A stretch of 64,000 bases of DNA from Asanoa sp040676615 (GTDB taxonomy: Bacteria > Actinomycetota > Actinomycetes > Mycobacteriales > Micromonosporaceae), in NCBI RefSeq assembly GCF_040676615.1, contig NZ_JBFAPI010000010.1, forward strand, positions 186,001 to 250,000, read 5' to 3'. Every line of letters begins with the position of its first letter. Within the stretch, counting starts at the first letter, position 1. Positions 14,697-23,696 of the stretch are shown here, in pieces. The notes beneath the pieces were generated by a model. The model saw only the letters and a list, made by a program, of their open reading frames with translations. It made no database searches and was not told where the DNA came from. Both the position numbers and the translations under genes were made by a program.

Positions 14697-16235
14697 ATGA
14701 CGGACGTGCTGCTGGAGATGCGCGACATCACCAAGACTTTCCCCGGTGTGAAGGCGCTCGAAGACGTCTCGATCACCGTCCGCCGTGGCGAGATCCACGC
14801 GATCTGCGGCGAGAACGGCGCGGGCAAGTCCACCCTGATGAAGGTGCTCTCGGGCGTCTACCCGACCGGGTCCTACGACGGCGAGATCGTCTTCGACGGC
14901 AAGCCGGTGCACTTCAACGGCATCCGCGACAGCGAGGCCGAGGGCATCGTGATCATCCACCAGGAGCTGGCCCTGGTGCCCTACCTCTCGGTCGCCGAGA
15001 ACATCTTCCTCGGCAATGAGCGGCGTGGCCCCGGCGGCCTGATCGACTGGAACCGGACCAACGCCGAAGCGGCCTCGTTGCTCAAGTCCGTCGGCCTCGA
15101 CGAGAACCCCGTCTCGCCGGTGATCCAGCTCGGCGTCGGCAAGCAGCAGTTGGTCGAGATCGCCAAGGCGCTGTCCAAAGAGGTCAAGCTGCTGATCCTC
15201 GACGAGCCGACGGCGGCGCTCAACGACATCGACTCGGCGCACCTGCTCGACCTGCTGCGCCGGCTGCGCGACCGGGGCATCACCTGCATCATGATCTCGC
15301 ACAAGCTCAACGAGATCACCGCGATCGCCGACTCGACCACCGTGATCCGCGACGGCCGCACGGTCGAGACCCTCGACATGAGCTCCGCCGAGTCGACGCA
15401 GGCCCGGATCATCCGCGGCATGGTCGGTCGTGACATCGAGAGCTTCTACCCCGACCGGGAAGCGACGCCGGGCGAGGAGGTCTTCCGGATCGAAGACTGG
15501 ACCGCCTGGCACCCGACCCAGGACCGCAAGGTCGTCGACGGCGCCAACCTGAGCGTGCGCGCCGGCGAGGTGGTCGGCATCGCCGGCCTGATGGGCGCCG
15601 GCCGCACGGAGCTGGCGATGAGCGTGTTCGGCCGCTCCTACGGTCGCGACATCAGTGGCCGGATCTTCATGCACGGCAAGGAGGTACGCGCCCGCACGGT
15701 CGCCGAGGCGATCAGGAACGGCATCGCGTACGCCACCGAGGACCGCAAGCGCTACGGGCTCAACCTGATCGCCGACGTGTGCCGCAACATCTCGGCCGCC
15801 GCGCTCGGGAAGCTGTCGCGCAGCGGTTGGGTCAACGGCAACGAAGAGATCAAGATCGCTGAGCAGAGCCGGCGCGACCTCAACATCAAGACGACCAGCG
15901 TGATGGCCACCGTCGGCAAGCTCTCCGGTGGCAACCAGCAGAAGGTCGTCCTGTCGAAGTGGTTGTTCACCGACCCCGACGTGCTGATCCTCGACGAGCC
16001 GACCCGGGGCATCGACGTCGGTGCCAAGTTCGAGATCTACACGATCATCAACCGGCTCGTGGCGCAGGGCAAGGCGGTCGTCGTCATCTCCTCGGAGCTG
16101 CCCGAACTGCTCGGCATGTGCGACCGCATCTACACCCTCTCGGCCGGCCGCATCACCGGTGAACTCCCGGTGCGCGAGGCCACTCAGGAAAACCTCATGG
16201 CGCTCATGACCAAGGAGAAGGAGCTCGCCGGATGA
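14697..16235 (+). CDS. mmsA: Multiple-monosaccharide ABC transporter ATPase
   Basis: A 512-residue protein with two fused ATPase domains, as in XylG/AraG/GguA. The first domain has an intact Walker A (GENGAGKST, 38-46), the signature LGVGKQQLVEIA and Walker B LLILDEPTAAL. The second has the degenerate GLMGAGRTEL in place of Walker A, as is usual in this family, plus LSGGNQQKVVLSKW and VLILDEPTRGID. It drives sugar import with the permease whose start codon overlaps this stop by four bases. The ATG follows AGGAGG. Confidence 0.95.
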   Translation: MTDVLLEMRDITKTFPGVKALEDVSITVRRGEIHAICGENGAGKSTLMKVLSGVYPTGSYDGEIVFDGKPVHFNGIRDSEAEGIVIIHQELALVPYLSVAENIFLGNERRGPGGLIDWNRTNAEAASLLKSVGLDENPVSPVIQLGVGKQQLVEIAKALSKEVKLLILDEPTAALNDIDSAHLLDLLRRLRDRGITCIMISHKLNEITAIADSTTVIRDGRTVETLDMSSAESTQARIIRGMVGRDIESFYPDREATPGEEVFRIEDWTAWHPTQDRKVVDGANLSVRAGEVVGIAGLMGAGRTELAMSVFGRSYGRDISGRIFMHGKEVRARTVAEAIRNGIAYATEDRKRYGLNLIADVCRNISAAALGKLSRSGWVNGNEEIKIAEQSRRDLNIKTTSVMATVGKLSGGNQQKVVLSKWLFTDPDVLILDEPTRGIDVGAKFEIYTIINRLVAQGKAVVVISSELPELLGMCDRIYTLSAGRITGELPVREATQENLMALMTKEKELAG

Positions 16236-17473
16236 CCAGCACCAAGCCCCCCGAGACGCGGGAGTCCGGCAGCGCCCCCGCCGTCGCGCTGCACACGGGC
16301 ACCAGCGACCCGCGTACGCTGATCATGCGCAACCTGCGGCAGAGCGGTATCTACGTCGCGTTCGTCGTGATCGTCGGGCTCTTCGCGATCCTCACCGACG
16401 GCGTCTCGCTGAGCCCGGGCAACATCACCAACATCCTGCTGCAGTACTCGTACATCCTCGTTCTGGCCATCGGCATGGTCATCCTGATCATCGGTGGCCA
16501 CATCGACCTGTCGGTCGGCTCGGTGGTGGCGTTGACCGGCGCGGTCTCCGCGGTGCTGGTCATCCAGCAGGGGATGCCGTGGTGGGTCGGCGTGGTCGCG
16601 GCGATCGTGGTCGGTCTCGCGGTCGGCGCCTGGCACGGCTTCTGGGTCGCCTACATCGGCATGCCGGCGTTCATCGTGACGCTGGCCGGCATGCTGCTCT
16701 TCCGCGGTCTGACCCTGCAGGTGCTCGACAACATCTCGCTCTCACCGTTCCCCGCCGGATACCAGAAGGTCGCCAACGGCTTCCTCAACGGCCTGCTCGG
16801 CGGCCAGGGCTACGACGCGTTCACCCTGATCATCGGTGCGGTCGCGGTCGCCGGCATCGCGGTCAGTAGCTACCGCACCCGCACGGCCCGGGTCCGCTAC
16901 GAGCAGTCGGTCGAGTCGTTCCCGCTGTTCGTGCTGCGGATCCTGCTCATCGGCGCGGTCATCATGTATTTCGCCTGGCAGCTCGCCCACGCCCGCGGCC
17001 TGCCGATCGTGTTGATCATCCTGGCCGTCCTGGTGATCGCCTACGGCATGGTCACCCGTCGCACGGTTTTCGGGCGTCAGGTGTACGCCATCGGCGGCAA
17101 CCTCTCGGCCGCCCAGCTCTCCGGCGTGAAGGTCAAGACGGTCAACTTCTGGATGTTCGTCAACATGGGCTTCCTGGCCGGTGTCGCGGGCGTCATCTAC
17201 TCGTCGCGCTCCAACGGCGCGCAGCCGGCCGCCGGCAACATGTTCGAGCTCGACGCGATCGCGGCCGCCTTCATCGGCGGCGCGGCCGTGGCCGGCGGCG
17301 TGGGCACCGTGGTCGGCGCGATGGTCGGTGGTCTGATCATGGCTGTGATGAGCAACGGCATGCAGCTGATGGGCGTCGACCAGTCGATCCAGTCGGTGGT
17401 CAAGGGTCTGGTCCTGCTGTTCGCGGTCGCGTTCGACATCTACAACAAGCGCCGCGTCGGCGCCAACCGCTGA
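16232..17473 (+). CDS. mmsB: Multiple-monosaccharide ABC transporter permease
   Basis: A 413-residue polytopic membrane protein with about ten hydrophobic segments after a 35-residue cytoplasmic N-terminus. GGHIDLSVGSVVALTGAVSA and the late GGVGTVVGAMVGGLIMAVMSNGM are hallmarks of the BPD_transp_2 family of ribose/xylose/ChvE-type permeases. It is translationally coupled to the ATPase gene and forms the membrane channel of the sugar importer. The LacI regulator gene begins eight bases downstream, so the operon continues into the catabolic genes. Confidence 0.93.
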   Translation: MTSTKPPETRESGSAPAVALHTGTSDPRTLIMRNLRQSGIYVAFVVIVGLFAILTDGVSLSPGNITNILLQYSYILVLAIGMVILIIGGHIDLSVGSVVALTGAVSAVLVIQQGMPWWVGVVAAIVVGLAVGAWHGFWVAYIGMPAFIVTLAGMLLFRGLTLQVLDNISLSPFPAGYQKVANGFLNGLLGGQGYDAFTLIIGAVAVAGIAVSSYRTRTARVRYEQSVESFPLFVLRILLIGAVIMYFAWQLAHARGLPIVLIILAVLVIAYGMVTRRTVFGRQVYAIGGNLSAAQLSGVKVKTVNFWMFVNMGFLAGVAGVIYSSRSNGAQPAAGNMFELDAIAAAFIGGAAVAGGVGTVVGAMVGGLIMAVMSNGMQLMGVDQSIQSVVKGLVLLFAVAFDIYNKRRVGANR

Positions 17474-17481
17474 ACAGACCC

Positions 17482-18540
17482 ATGGACGTACCCACCGCGG
17501 ACGCCACGCCGACCCGGCCGCTGGCCATGTCGGACGTCGCCGCCCGCGCGGGCGTGTCGCACCAGACCGTGTCGCGGGTGATCAACCGCCATCCCAACGT
17601 GGCGGTGGCCACCCGGGCACGGGTCCTGGCCGCCATCGAGGAGCTCGGCTACCGACCCAACGGGCCGGCCCGCGCGCTGGCCACCGGTTCGACCCGGACC
17701 ATCGGTCTGGCCACCGCCAACATCAGCCAGTACGGCCCGGCGCAGACCATGGTCGGGCTCGAGCACGCGGCCCGGGAGGCTGGCTATTTCCTCAGCGTCT
17801 CGGTGCTCGATGACACCAGCGCGCGCACCCTGACCGAGGCGATCGACCGGCTGGCGGCCCAGTCGCTGGACGCGATCATCGCGCTGGGCACCCATGACGA
17901 GGCCGTCCGCGCCCTGCGTCAGGTGCACACCGCGGTCCCGCTGATCGCCGTGTTGGCGGGCGCCGACGGCCACGACCCGGCGGTCTGGGTCGACCAGGAG
18001 GCCGGCGCCGCGTTGGCCACCCGGCACCTGCTCGAGCTCGGCCACCGCACCGTCCATCACGTGGCCGGGCCGGCCGGATTCGTCGAGGCGGCAGCGCGGG
18101 CCAGCAGCTGGCGGGCCGAGCTGGAGGCGGTCGGCGCGCCGCTGCCGTCCGTGCTGCGCGGCGACTGGGGGCCGGCCTCCGGGCACGCCGCCGGCCGCGA
18201 ACTCGTCGCCCGCCGGCGTGGCGGTGAGCCGGTCACCGCGGTCTTCGTGGCCAACGACCAGATGGCCTTCGGGCTGCTCAACGCGTTCCACGAGGCCGGG
18301 CTGCGGGTGCCCGACGACGTCAGCGTCGTGGGGTTCGACAACGTCCCGGAGGCGCCCTACTCGATCCCGCCGCTGACCACGGTCCGGCAGGACTTCGCCG
18401 AGCTGGGGCGGCGCGGCGTGCAGCTCGTGCTCGGGCTGCTGGGTGGTGAACAGGCGCGGCCGCGACCGGTCGCGCCGCAGTTGTTGGTGCGGGCGACGAC
18501 CGCACCGCCGGCTCGCGGCCGGGGCCGCGGGGAAGGTTGA
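17482..18540 (+). CDS. LacI-family repressor of the arabinose locus
   Basis: A 352-residue LacI/GalR protein. The N-terminal helix-turn-helix and hinge (residues 15-70) read MSDVAARAGVSHQTVSRVIN and later LGYRPNGPARALATG, with a sugar-binding core after that (DQMAFGLLNAFHEAGLRVP, then DDVSVVGFDNVPEAPY and LTTVRQDF near the end). It lies between the transporter and araB, and the only LacI-type palindrome I see is at 13412-13425 on the operon promoter. Autogenous, arabinose-relieved repression of the whole locus is the simplest reading, but the effector is inferred from context only. Confidence 0.9.
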   Translation: MDVPTADATPTRPLAMSDVAARAGVSHQTVSRVINRHPNVAVATRARVLAAIEELGYRPNGPARALATGSTRTIGLATANISQYGPAQTMVGLEHAAREAGYFLSVSVLDDTSARTLTEAIDRLAAQSLDAIIALGTHDEAVRALRQVHTAVPLIAVLAGADGHDPAVWVDQEAGAALATRHLLELGHRTVHHVAGPAGFVEAAARASSWRAELEAVGAPLPSVLRGDWGPASGHAAGRELVARRRGGEPVTAVFVANDQMAFGLLNAFHEAGLRVPDDVSVVGFDNVPEAPYSIPPLTTVRQDFAELGRRGVQLVLGLLGGEQARPRPVAPQLLVRATTAPPARGRGRGEG

Positions 18541-20219
18541 TGACAGGCATGGCAGACGCATACGTCGTCGGGGTCGACTTCGGCACCCTCTCGGGCCGGG
18601 CGGTGGTCGTGCGGGTCGCGGACGGCGCCGAGCTGGCCAGCGCGGTGCACCCCTATCAGCACGCCGTCATCGAGCAGCGGTTGCCGTCGACCGGCGCGCC
18701 GCTGCCACCGGACTGGGCATTGCAGATGCCGGCCGACTGGGTCGACGTGCTGCGCACCGCCGTCCCCGAGGCGGTCGCGGCCAGCGGGGTCGACCCGGCC
18801 GACGTCGTCGGCATCGGCACCGACTTCACCGCCTGCACCGTGCTGCCCACCACCGTGGACGGCACGCCGCTGTGCGAGCTCGACGCGTTCCGGGACCGGC
18901 CGCACGCGTACCCCAAACTCTGGAAGCACCATTCCGCGCAGCCGCATGCCGACCGGATCAACGCCCTCGCCGCGGAGCGTGGCGAGGCCTGGTTGGCCCG
19001 CTACGGCGGCAGGATCTCCAGCGAGTGGGAGTTCGCCAAGGCGCTGCAACTGCTGGAGGAGGACCCCGAGGTCTACGCCGCGACCGACCGCTGGGTCGAG
19101 GCGGCCGACTGGATCGTCTGGCAGCTCTGCGGCCGTTACCTGCGCAACGCCTGCACCGCCGGTTACAAGGGGATCTACCAGGACGGCGGCTACCCGTCGC
19201 CGGACTACCTGGCCGCGCTCAACCCGGCCTTCCGCGACTTCGTGACCGACAAGCTGGAGCACGAGATCGGCCAGCTCGGCGCACTCGCGGGTGGGCTGAG
19301 CGCGCAGGCGGCCGCGTGGACCGGCCTGCCCGAGGGCATCGCCGTCTGTGTGGGCAATGTGGACGCCCACGTCACCGCGCCGGCCGCACAGGCGACGGAG
19401 CCCGGGCAGATGCTGATGGTGATGGGCACCTCGACGTGCCACGTGATGAACAGCGACTCGCTGGGCGAGGTCCCCGGTATGTGCGGGGTCGTCGACGGCG
19501 GGATCGTGCCGGGGCTCTACGGCTACGAGGCCGGGCAGAGCGGCGTCGGCGACATCTTCGCCTGGCACGTCGACAACTTCGTACCCGCGTCCTATGTGGA
19601 GAACGCGACCGCGCGTGGCGTCGGGGTGCACGATTATTTGACGTCGCTCGCGGCCGAGCAGGAGGTCGGCGCCCACGGCCTGGTCGCGCTCGACTGGCAC
19701 GGCGGCAACCGCTCGGTGCTGGTCGACCACGAGCTCTCCGGCGTGCTGGTCGGCGCCACCCTGGCCACCCGGGCCGAAGACGTCTACCGGGCGCTGCTGG
19801 AGGCGACCGCGTTCGGCACCCGCACGATCGTCGAGGCGTTCGAGACCAACGGCGTCCCGGTGACCGAGTTGGTGGTCGCCGGCGGCCTGTTGCGCAACGC
19901 GTTCCTGATGCAGCTGTACGCCGACGTCTGCCGGCGGCCGCTGTCGGTGATCGGTTCCGAGCAGGGCCCGGCGCTCGGCTCCGCGATCCACGCCGCGGTG
20001 GCCGCGGGCGCCTACTCCGACATCCACGCGGCGGCGCGGGCGATGGGCAAGGTGCACCGCGCGGTGTACGTGCCGGACGAGGAACGAGCCGCCGCCTACG
20101 ACGCGCTCTACGCGGAATACCAGCGGTTGCACGACTATTTCGGCCGGGGCGCGAACGACGTGCTGCACCGGCTCCGGGCCGTCCGCCGCACCGCGCTCTC
20201 GAAGGGGGACCACGCATGA
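18540..20219 (+). CDS. araB: Ribulokinase
   Basis: A 559-residue FGGY-family sugar kinase. The ATG at 18540 shares one base with the repressor stop (TGATG) and follows GGAAGG; an ATG three codons later is equally plausible. The ATP-site start is VGVDFGTLSGRAVVV, and the later VVAGGLLRNAFLMQLYADVC is typical of ribulokinases. The enzyme phosphorylates L-ribulose to L-ribulose 5-phosphate, the second step of arabinose catabolism. Its neighbours araD and araA supply the steps after and before. The gene overlaps araD by four bases. Confidence 0.95.
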   Translation: MTGMADAYVVGVDFGTLSGRAVVVRVADGAELASAVHPYQHAVIEQRLPSTGAPLPPDWALQMPADWVDVLRTAVPEAVAASGVDPADVVGIGTDFTACTVLPTTVDGTPLCELDAFRDRPHAYPKLWKHHSAQPHADRINALAAERGEAWLARYGGRISSEWEFAKALQLLEEDPEVYAATDRWVEAADWIVWQLCGRYLRNACTAGYKGIYQDGGYPSPDYLAALNPAFRDFVTDKLEHEIGQLGALAGGLSAQAAAWTGLPEGIAVCVGNVDAHVTAPAAQATEPGQMLMVMGTSTCHVMNSDSLGEVPGMCGVVDGGIVPGLYGYEAGQSGVGDIFAWHVDNFVPASYVENATARGVGVHDYLTSLAAEQEVGAHGLVALDWHGGNRSVLVDHELSGVLVGATLATRAEDVYRALLEATAFGTRTIVEAFETNGVPVTELVVAGGLLRNAFLMQLYADVCRRPLSVIGSEQGPALGSAIHAAVAAGAYSDIHAAARAMGKVHRAVYVPDEERAAAYDALYAEYQRLHDYFGRGANDVLHRLRAVRRTALSKGDHA

Positions 20220-20905
20220 CCGCACCATCCCAGGCCACCCGCGCCGAGCGCGGCCTGCACCGGGACCAGCGCGCGCGGGTGGCCGAGCTGCACGGCGAAC
20301 TCGTCCGCTACGCGCTGGTCGCCTGGACCAGCGGCAACGTCTCCGAGCGGGTGCCCGGCGAGGACCTGTTCGTGATCAAGGGCAGCGGCGTTCCCTACGA
20401 CGGGCTCGACTGGGCCGGCATCACCGTGTGCGACCTGCACGGCAACGTCGTCGACGGGGTACGCGCACCGTCCAGCGACACCGCCGCGCACGCCTACGTC
20501 TACCGGCACCTGCCGGCGGTCAACGGCGTCGTGCACACGCACAGCCCGTACGCGACGGCCTGGTCCGCCCGTGGCGAGGCGATCCCGTGCGTGATCACGG
20601 CGATGGCCGACGAGTTCGGCGGCCCGATCCCGGTCGGCCCGTTCGCGCTCATCGGCGACGACTCGATCGGCCAGGGCATCGTCGCCACGCTGACCGGGCA
20701 GCGCTCGCCGGCCGTGCTGATGCGCAACCACGGCGTCTTCACCATCGGCGACAGCGCCCGCGCTGCGGTGAAGGCGGCCGTGATGTGCGAAGACGTGGCC
20801 CGCACCGTGCACCTGGCGCGGCAACTCGGCGAGCCCCTCCCGATCGACCAGGCCGCGATCGACTCCCTCTACGAGCGGTACCAGAACGTCTACGGGCAGC
20901 GTTGA
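20216..20905 (+). CDS. araD: L-ribulose-5-phosphate 4-epimerase
   Basis: A 229-residue class II aldolase/adducin-fold protein. VAWTSGNVSERVPG, the zinc-ligand motif VVHTHSPYATAW, and MRNHGVFTIG with its third histidine match AraD. It converts L-ribulose 5-phosphate to D-xylulose 5-phosphate, which enters the pentose phosphate pathway; a gnd gene lies 11 kb away. The start overlaps the araB stop (ATGA) and araA follows after eleven bases, giving the order araB-araD-araA. Confidence 0.95.
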   Translation: MTAPSQATRAERGLHRDQRARVAELHGELVRYALVAWTSGNVSERVPGEDLFVIKGSGVPYDGLDWAGITVCDLHGNVVDGVRAPSSDTAAHAYVYRHLPAVNGVVHTHSPYATAWSARGEAIPCVITAMADEFGGPIPVGPFALIGDDSIGQGIVATLTGQRSPAVLMRNHGVFTIGDSARAAVKAAVMCEDVARTVHLARQLGEPLPIDQAAIDSLYERYQNVYGQR

Positions 20906-20916
20906 AAGGAAACATC

Positions 20917-22428
20917 GTGATCGACGACCCCTTTGCCGGCAAAGAAGTGTGGTTCCTGACCGGCAGCCAGGGCCTGTACGGCGAAGACACCCTCCGCCAG
21001 GTCGCCGAGCAGTCGCAGCGGGTGGCGGCCGCCATCGACGCGTCCGGTGAGGTGCCGGTCCGGGTCGTCTGGCAGCCGGTGCTGACCAGTTCCGACGCGA
21101 TCCGCGAGCTGATCGGCCGGGCCAACGAGTCGCCGGCGTGCGTCGGGGTGATCACCTGGATGCACACGTTCTCCCCGGCCAAGATGTGGATCGCCGGTCT
21201 CGACGCGCTACGCCGCCCGCTGCTGCACCTGCACACCCAGGCCGACGCCGCCCTGCCGTGGGCGACGATCGACATGGACTTCATGAACCTCAACCAGGCC
21301 GCGCACGGCGACCGCGAGTTCGGCTTCGTGCTGACCCGGCTGCGGGTCCCGCGCACGACCGTCGCCGGCCACGTGAGCGACCCGGCGGTGGCCGCCCGGA
21401 TCGGCTCGTGGACCCGGGCCGCGGCCGGCGTGGCCGAGGCCGGCGCGCTGCGCCTGGCCCGCTTCGGCGACAACATGCGCGACGTCGCGGTGACCGAGGG
21501 CGACAAGGTCGAGGCCCAACTGCGGGTAGGGGTCTCGGTCAGCACCTGGGGCGTCAACGACCTGGTCTCCGTTGTGGACGGTGCCGACGACGCCGCGGTC
21601 GACGCGCTCGTCGCCGAATACCTCGATCTCTATGAGCTGGCGCCCGACCTGCGCCCGGGCGGTGACCGGCACGGCAGCGTCCGCTACCAGGCCCGGGTCG
21701 AGGCCGGCCTGCGGGAGTTCCTGTCGAAGGGCTCGTTCGGCGCGTTCACCACCAACTTCGAAGACCTCGGCGGCCTGCGCCAGCTCCCCGGCCTGGCCGT
21801 GCAGCGGCTGATGGCGGCCGGCTACGGCTTCGGGGGAGAGGGCGACTGGAAGACGGCGGCCCTGCTCCGGGTGCTCAAGGTGGTCGGCGCCGGCCGCCCG
21901 GGCGGCACCTCGTTCATGGAGGACTACACCTACCACCTGGCGCCCGGCACCCCGAAGGTGCTCGGCGCCCACATGCTCGAGGTCTGCCCGTCGATCGCCG
22001 GCGACCGCCCCCGGGTCGAGGTGCACCCGCTGTCGATCGGCGGCCGCGAGGACCCGGCCCGGCTGGTCTTCACCGCGGCCACCGGGCCCGGTGTCGTGGT
22101 CGGCTGGGCCGACCTGGGCGACCGCTTCCGCTGGGTGGCCAACGACATCGACCTGGTCGAGCCCGACGAGCCGCTGCCCAACCTGCCGGTCGCCCGGGCC
22201 GTCTGGACCCCGCGCCCGGACTTCTCGACGGCGACGGAGAGCTGGCTCACCGCCGGTGGCCCGCACCACACGGTTCTCTCGACGGCGGTGACCACCGAGG
22301 AGATCGGCATCCTGGCCGACCACCTGGGCATCGAGCTGGTCCAGATCGACGCCGGCACCACCCGCCGCGGCCTGGCGAAGGAACTGCGCTGGAGCGCCGC
22401 CTACTACCGGCTCACACAGGGGTTGTGA
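20917..22428 (+). CDS. araA: L-arabinose isomerase
   Basis: A 503-residue protein starting at a GTG (20917) with GAAAGGA six bases upstream. Family landmarks are FLTGSQGLYGEDTL at residue 10, WMHTFSPAKMWIAGL, MDFMNLNQAAHGDREFGF, GGEGDWKTAALLR and the tail of the form ELRWSAAYYRL. It interconverts L-arabinose and L-ribulose using Mn2+, the first catabolic step. The length is standard. It is the last gene of the arabinose operon; no strong terminator is evident before the convergent regulator gene at 22474. Confidence 0.96.
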   Translation: MIDDPFAGKEVWFLTGSQGLYGEDTLRQVAEQSQRVAAAIDASGEVPVRVVWQPVLTSSDAIRELIGRANESPACVGVITWMHTFSPAKMWIAGLDALRRPLLHLHTQADAALPWATIDMDFMNLNQAAHGDREFGFVLTRLRVPRTTVAGHVSDPAVAARIGSWTRAAAGVAEAGALRLARFGDNMRDVAVTEGDKVEAQLRVGVSVSTWGVNDLVSVVDGADDAAVDALVAEYLDLYELAPDLRPGGDRHGSVRYQARVEAGLREFLSKGSFGAFTTNFEDLGGLRQLPGLAVQRLMAAGYGFGGEGDWKTAALLRVLKVVGAGRPGGTSFMEDYTYHLAPGTPKVLGAHMLEVCPSIAGDRPRVEVHPLSIGGREDPARLVFTAATGPGVVVGWADLGDRFRWVANDIDLVEPDEPLPNLPVARAVWTPRPDFSTATESWLTAGGPHHTVLSTAVTTEEIGILADHLGIELVQIDAGTTRRGLAKELRWSAAYYRLTQGL

Positions 22429-22473
22429 GGCCCTCCTGAGGACAGGACAACTCGGTCGGCGGTTGACCTACGG

Positions 22474-23076
22474 TCAGAGCCAGCCCTCGTCGCGGGCGCG
22501 GATCAGCGCCTTTGTGCGCCCGTCGACACCAAGCCGCGCGTAAAGCCCGGCAAGCAGGCGGAACATCATCCGCTCCGAGTAACCCGCCTCCTGCGCGAGG
22601 CGGGGCACCGTCGTGCCGTCGGCGAGCTTCCGCAACCAGTGGATCTCGTCGGCGGTGATCGGACGGCTGGCGGACTCGGCGGTCAGGCCGGCGACGAGCG
22701 ACCGCAACACATCGAGCGGCACCAGGCTCCGGCCGTCCAGGGTGGCGCGTAGGACATCCGCGACCGCCGCCGGCGTGGCGTCCCTGTCCAGGACGCCCGC
22801 TGCGCCGGCGGCGACCGCCCGGACGACCTCGGCCAGGCCGGGTACGTCGATCACGCCGACCACGAGCGCGTCAGCGCGCACGGTGCGCAGCGCGGCCAGC
22901 AAACCCCAGTCGGCTTCCTCGGTCAGGCCAAGGAAGACCAGCGGCTCGCCCGGGCGACGGGCCCACTCCAGCAGATCGGTCGGGACCTCCGCGGGACCGC
23001 CGTGTTCGCTCAGGGTGACGGCGAGGCCGCGCGCGTACATCGGCAGGCGGTCGACCACGGCGACCCGTAGCGTCAT
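22474..23076 (-). CDS. Orphan LuxR-type regulator with degenerate receiver
   Basis: A 200-residue NarL-like protein. The N-terminus VAVVDRLPMYARGLAVTL resembles the first strand and helix of a receiver. The place where the phosphoacceptor aspartate normally sits reads LVFLGLTEEADWG, without aspartate at that position. The C-terminal part (about 138-200, ITADEIHWLRKLADGTTVPR and a later MMFRLLAGLYARLGVDGRT) is a diverged LuxR-type helix-turn-helix. No kinase gene is adjacent. It is therefore likely to work without phosphorylation, by ligand or protein binding. Its convergence with the arabinose operon appears incidental. Confidence 0.75.
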   Translation of the reverse strand: MTLRVAVVDRLPMYARGLAVTLSEHGGPAEVPTDLLEWARRPGEPLVFLGLTEEADWGLLAALRTVRADALVVGVIDVPGLAEVVRAVAAGAAGVLDRDATPAAVADVLRATLDGRSLVPLDVLRSLVAGLTAESASRPITADEIHWLRKLADGTTVPRLAQEAGYSERMMFRLLAGLYARLGVDGRTKALIRARDEGWL

Positions 23077-23292
23077 CCGGTCCTCCCCGCCGATGGACTA
23101 CGCGGACCGTCATGGTCACCCCCGCGTGACGCGCCCGGTTCGCCGACACCCCGCCAGGTCCTGGCATGGCGCTGACACGTTACGGAAGGTCCGCGCAGGA
23201 TCATGCCACTCGATAGGTCATGGACCGGCAATGGCTGCATTTCGTACGTTTGCTAACACGCAACGCCACCAGACGGATGGTGGAGGTCAGCG

Positions 23293-23421
23293 ATGGCGCC
23301 GGTCCGGGTGAGATCGAAGAAGCGCAAAGGGGATGACGGAAACGATTTCCTGGGCTGGCTCTTGCTGATTGTCGTGATCATCGCCGCCATCAGCGCGCTC
23401 GTGCCGCAACTCGGGAGATGA
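23293..23421 (+). CDS. 42-residue single-span membrane peptide
   Basis: The ATG at 23293 follows GGAGG nine bases upstream. The 42-residue peptide has a basic N-terminus (RVRSKKRKGDD), then one membrane span (FLGWLLLIVVIIAAISALV) and a short tail. Its stop TGA overlaps the ATG of the next gene (ATGA), arguing for real translation. No family is recognised. The charge pattern predicts the N-terminus inside the cell. Confidence 0.6.
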   Translation: MAPVRVRSKKRKGDDGNDFLGWLLLIVVIIAAISALVPQLGR

Positions 23422-23684
23422 CCATGGTCAACAGCAACTACGGACATGGTCGGGTTCGGGTACGTGCGCAGTCGGACGCTCCCGGCCCGCAACTCGCCGT
23501 CAACCCCGACGCGGCTTCGCTCGGTGTCGGGGACGTGGTGGTGCCGAACTACGCCGACCTCACCGCACAGGCCGACCATCCGCCCGGCGTGATCCTCCAG
23601 ATCGCCGCGGGCCTGGCGACCGTGCGCTGGGCGCCGGGCGACCGGACGACGCAGGTCCCGCGCGAACACCTCACCAAGCGATGA
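23418..23684 (+). CDS. 88-residue SH3-like protein, coupled to the membrane peptide
   Basis: A short acidic-neutral protein with a variable 30-residue N-terminus. A beta-rich part follows (GVGDVVVPNYADLTAQADHP, then VILQIAAGLATVRWAPGD and TTQVPREHLT), reminiscent of small SH3-like barrels such as KOW or Tudor-type folds. It overlaps the upstream 42-residue gene and converges on the TIR-NTPase gene, whose stop is only 13 bases away. Its function is unknown. The possibility that it accompanies the immune protein rests on position only. Confidence 0.6.
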   Translation: MTMVNSNYGHGRVRVRAQSDAPGPQLAVNPDAASLGVGDVVVPNYADLTAQADHPPGVILQIAAGLATVRWAPGDRTTQVPREHLTKR

Positions 23685-23696
23685 GCTGGCGTCGGC

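Noticed and set aside
13362..15674. 770-codon minus-strand frame across the sugar transporter
   Set aside because: It is antisense to clear binding-protein and ATPase genes with full motif sets; a GC-rich codon shadow.
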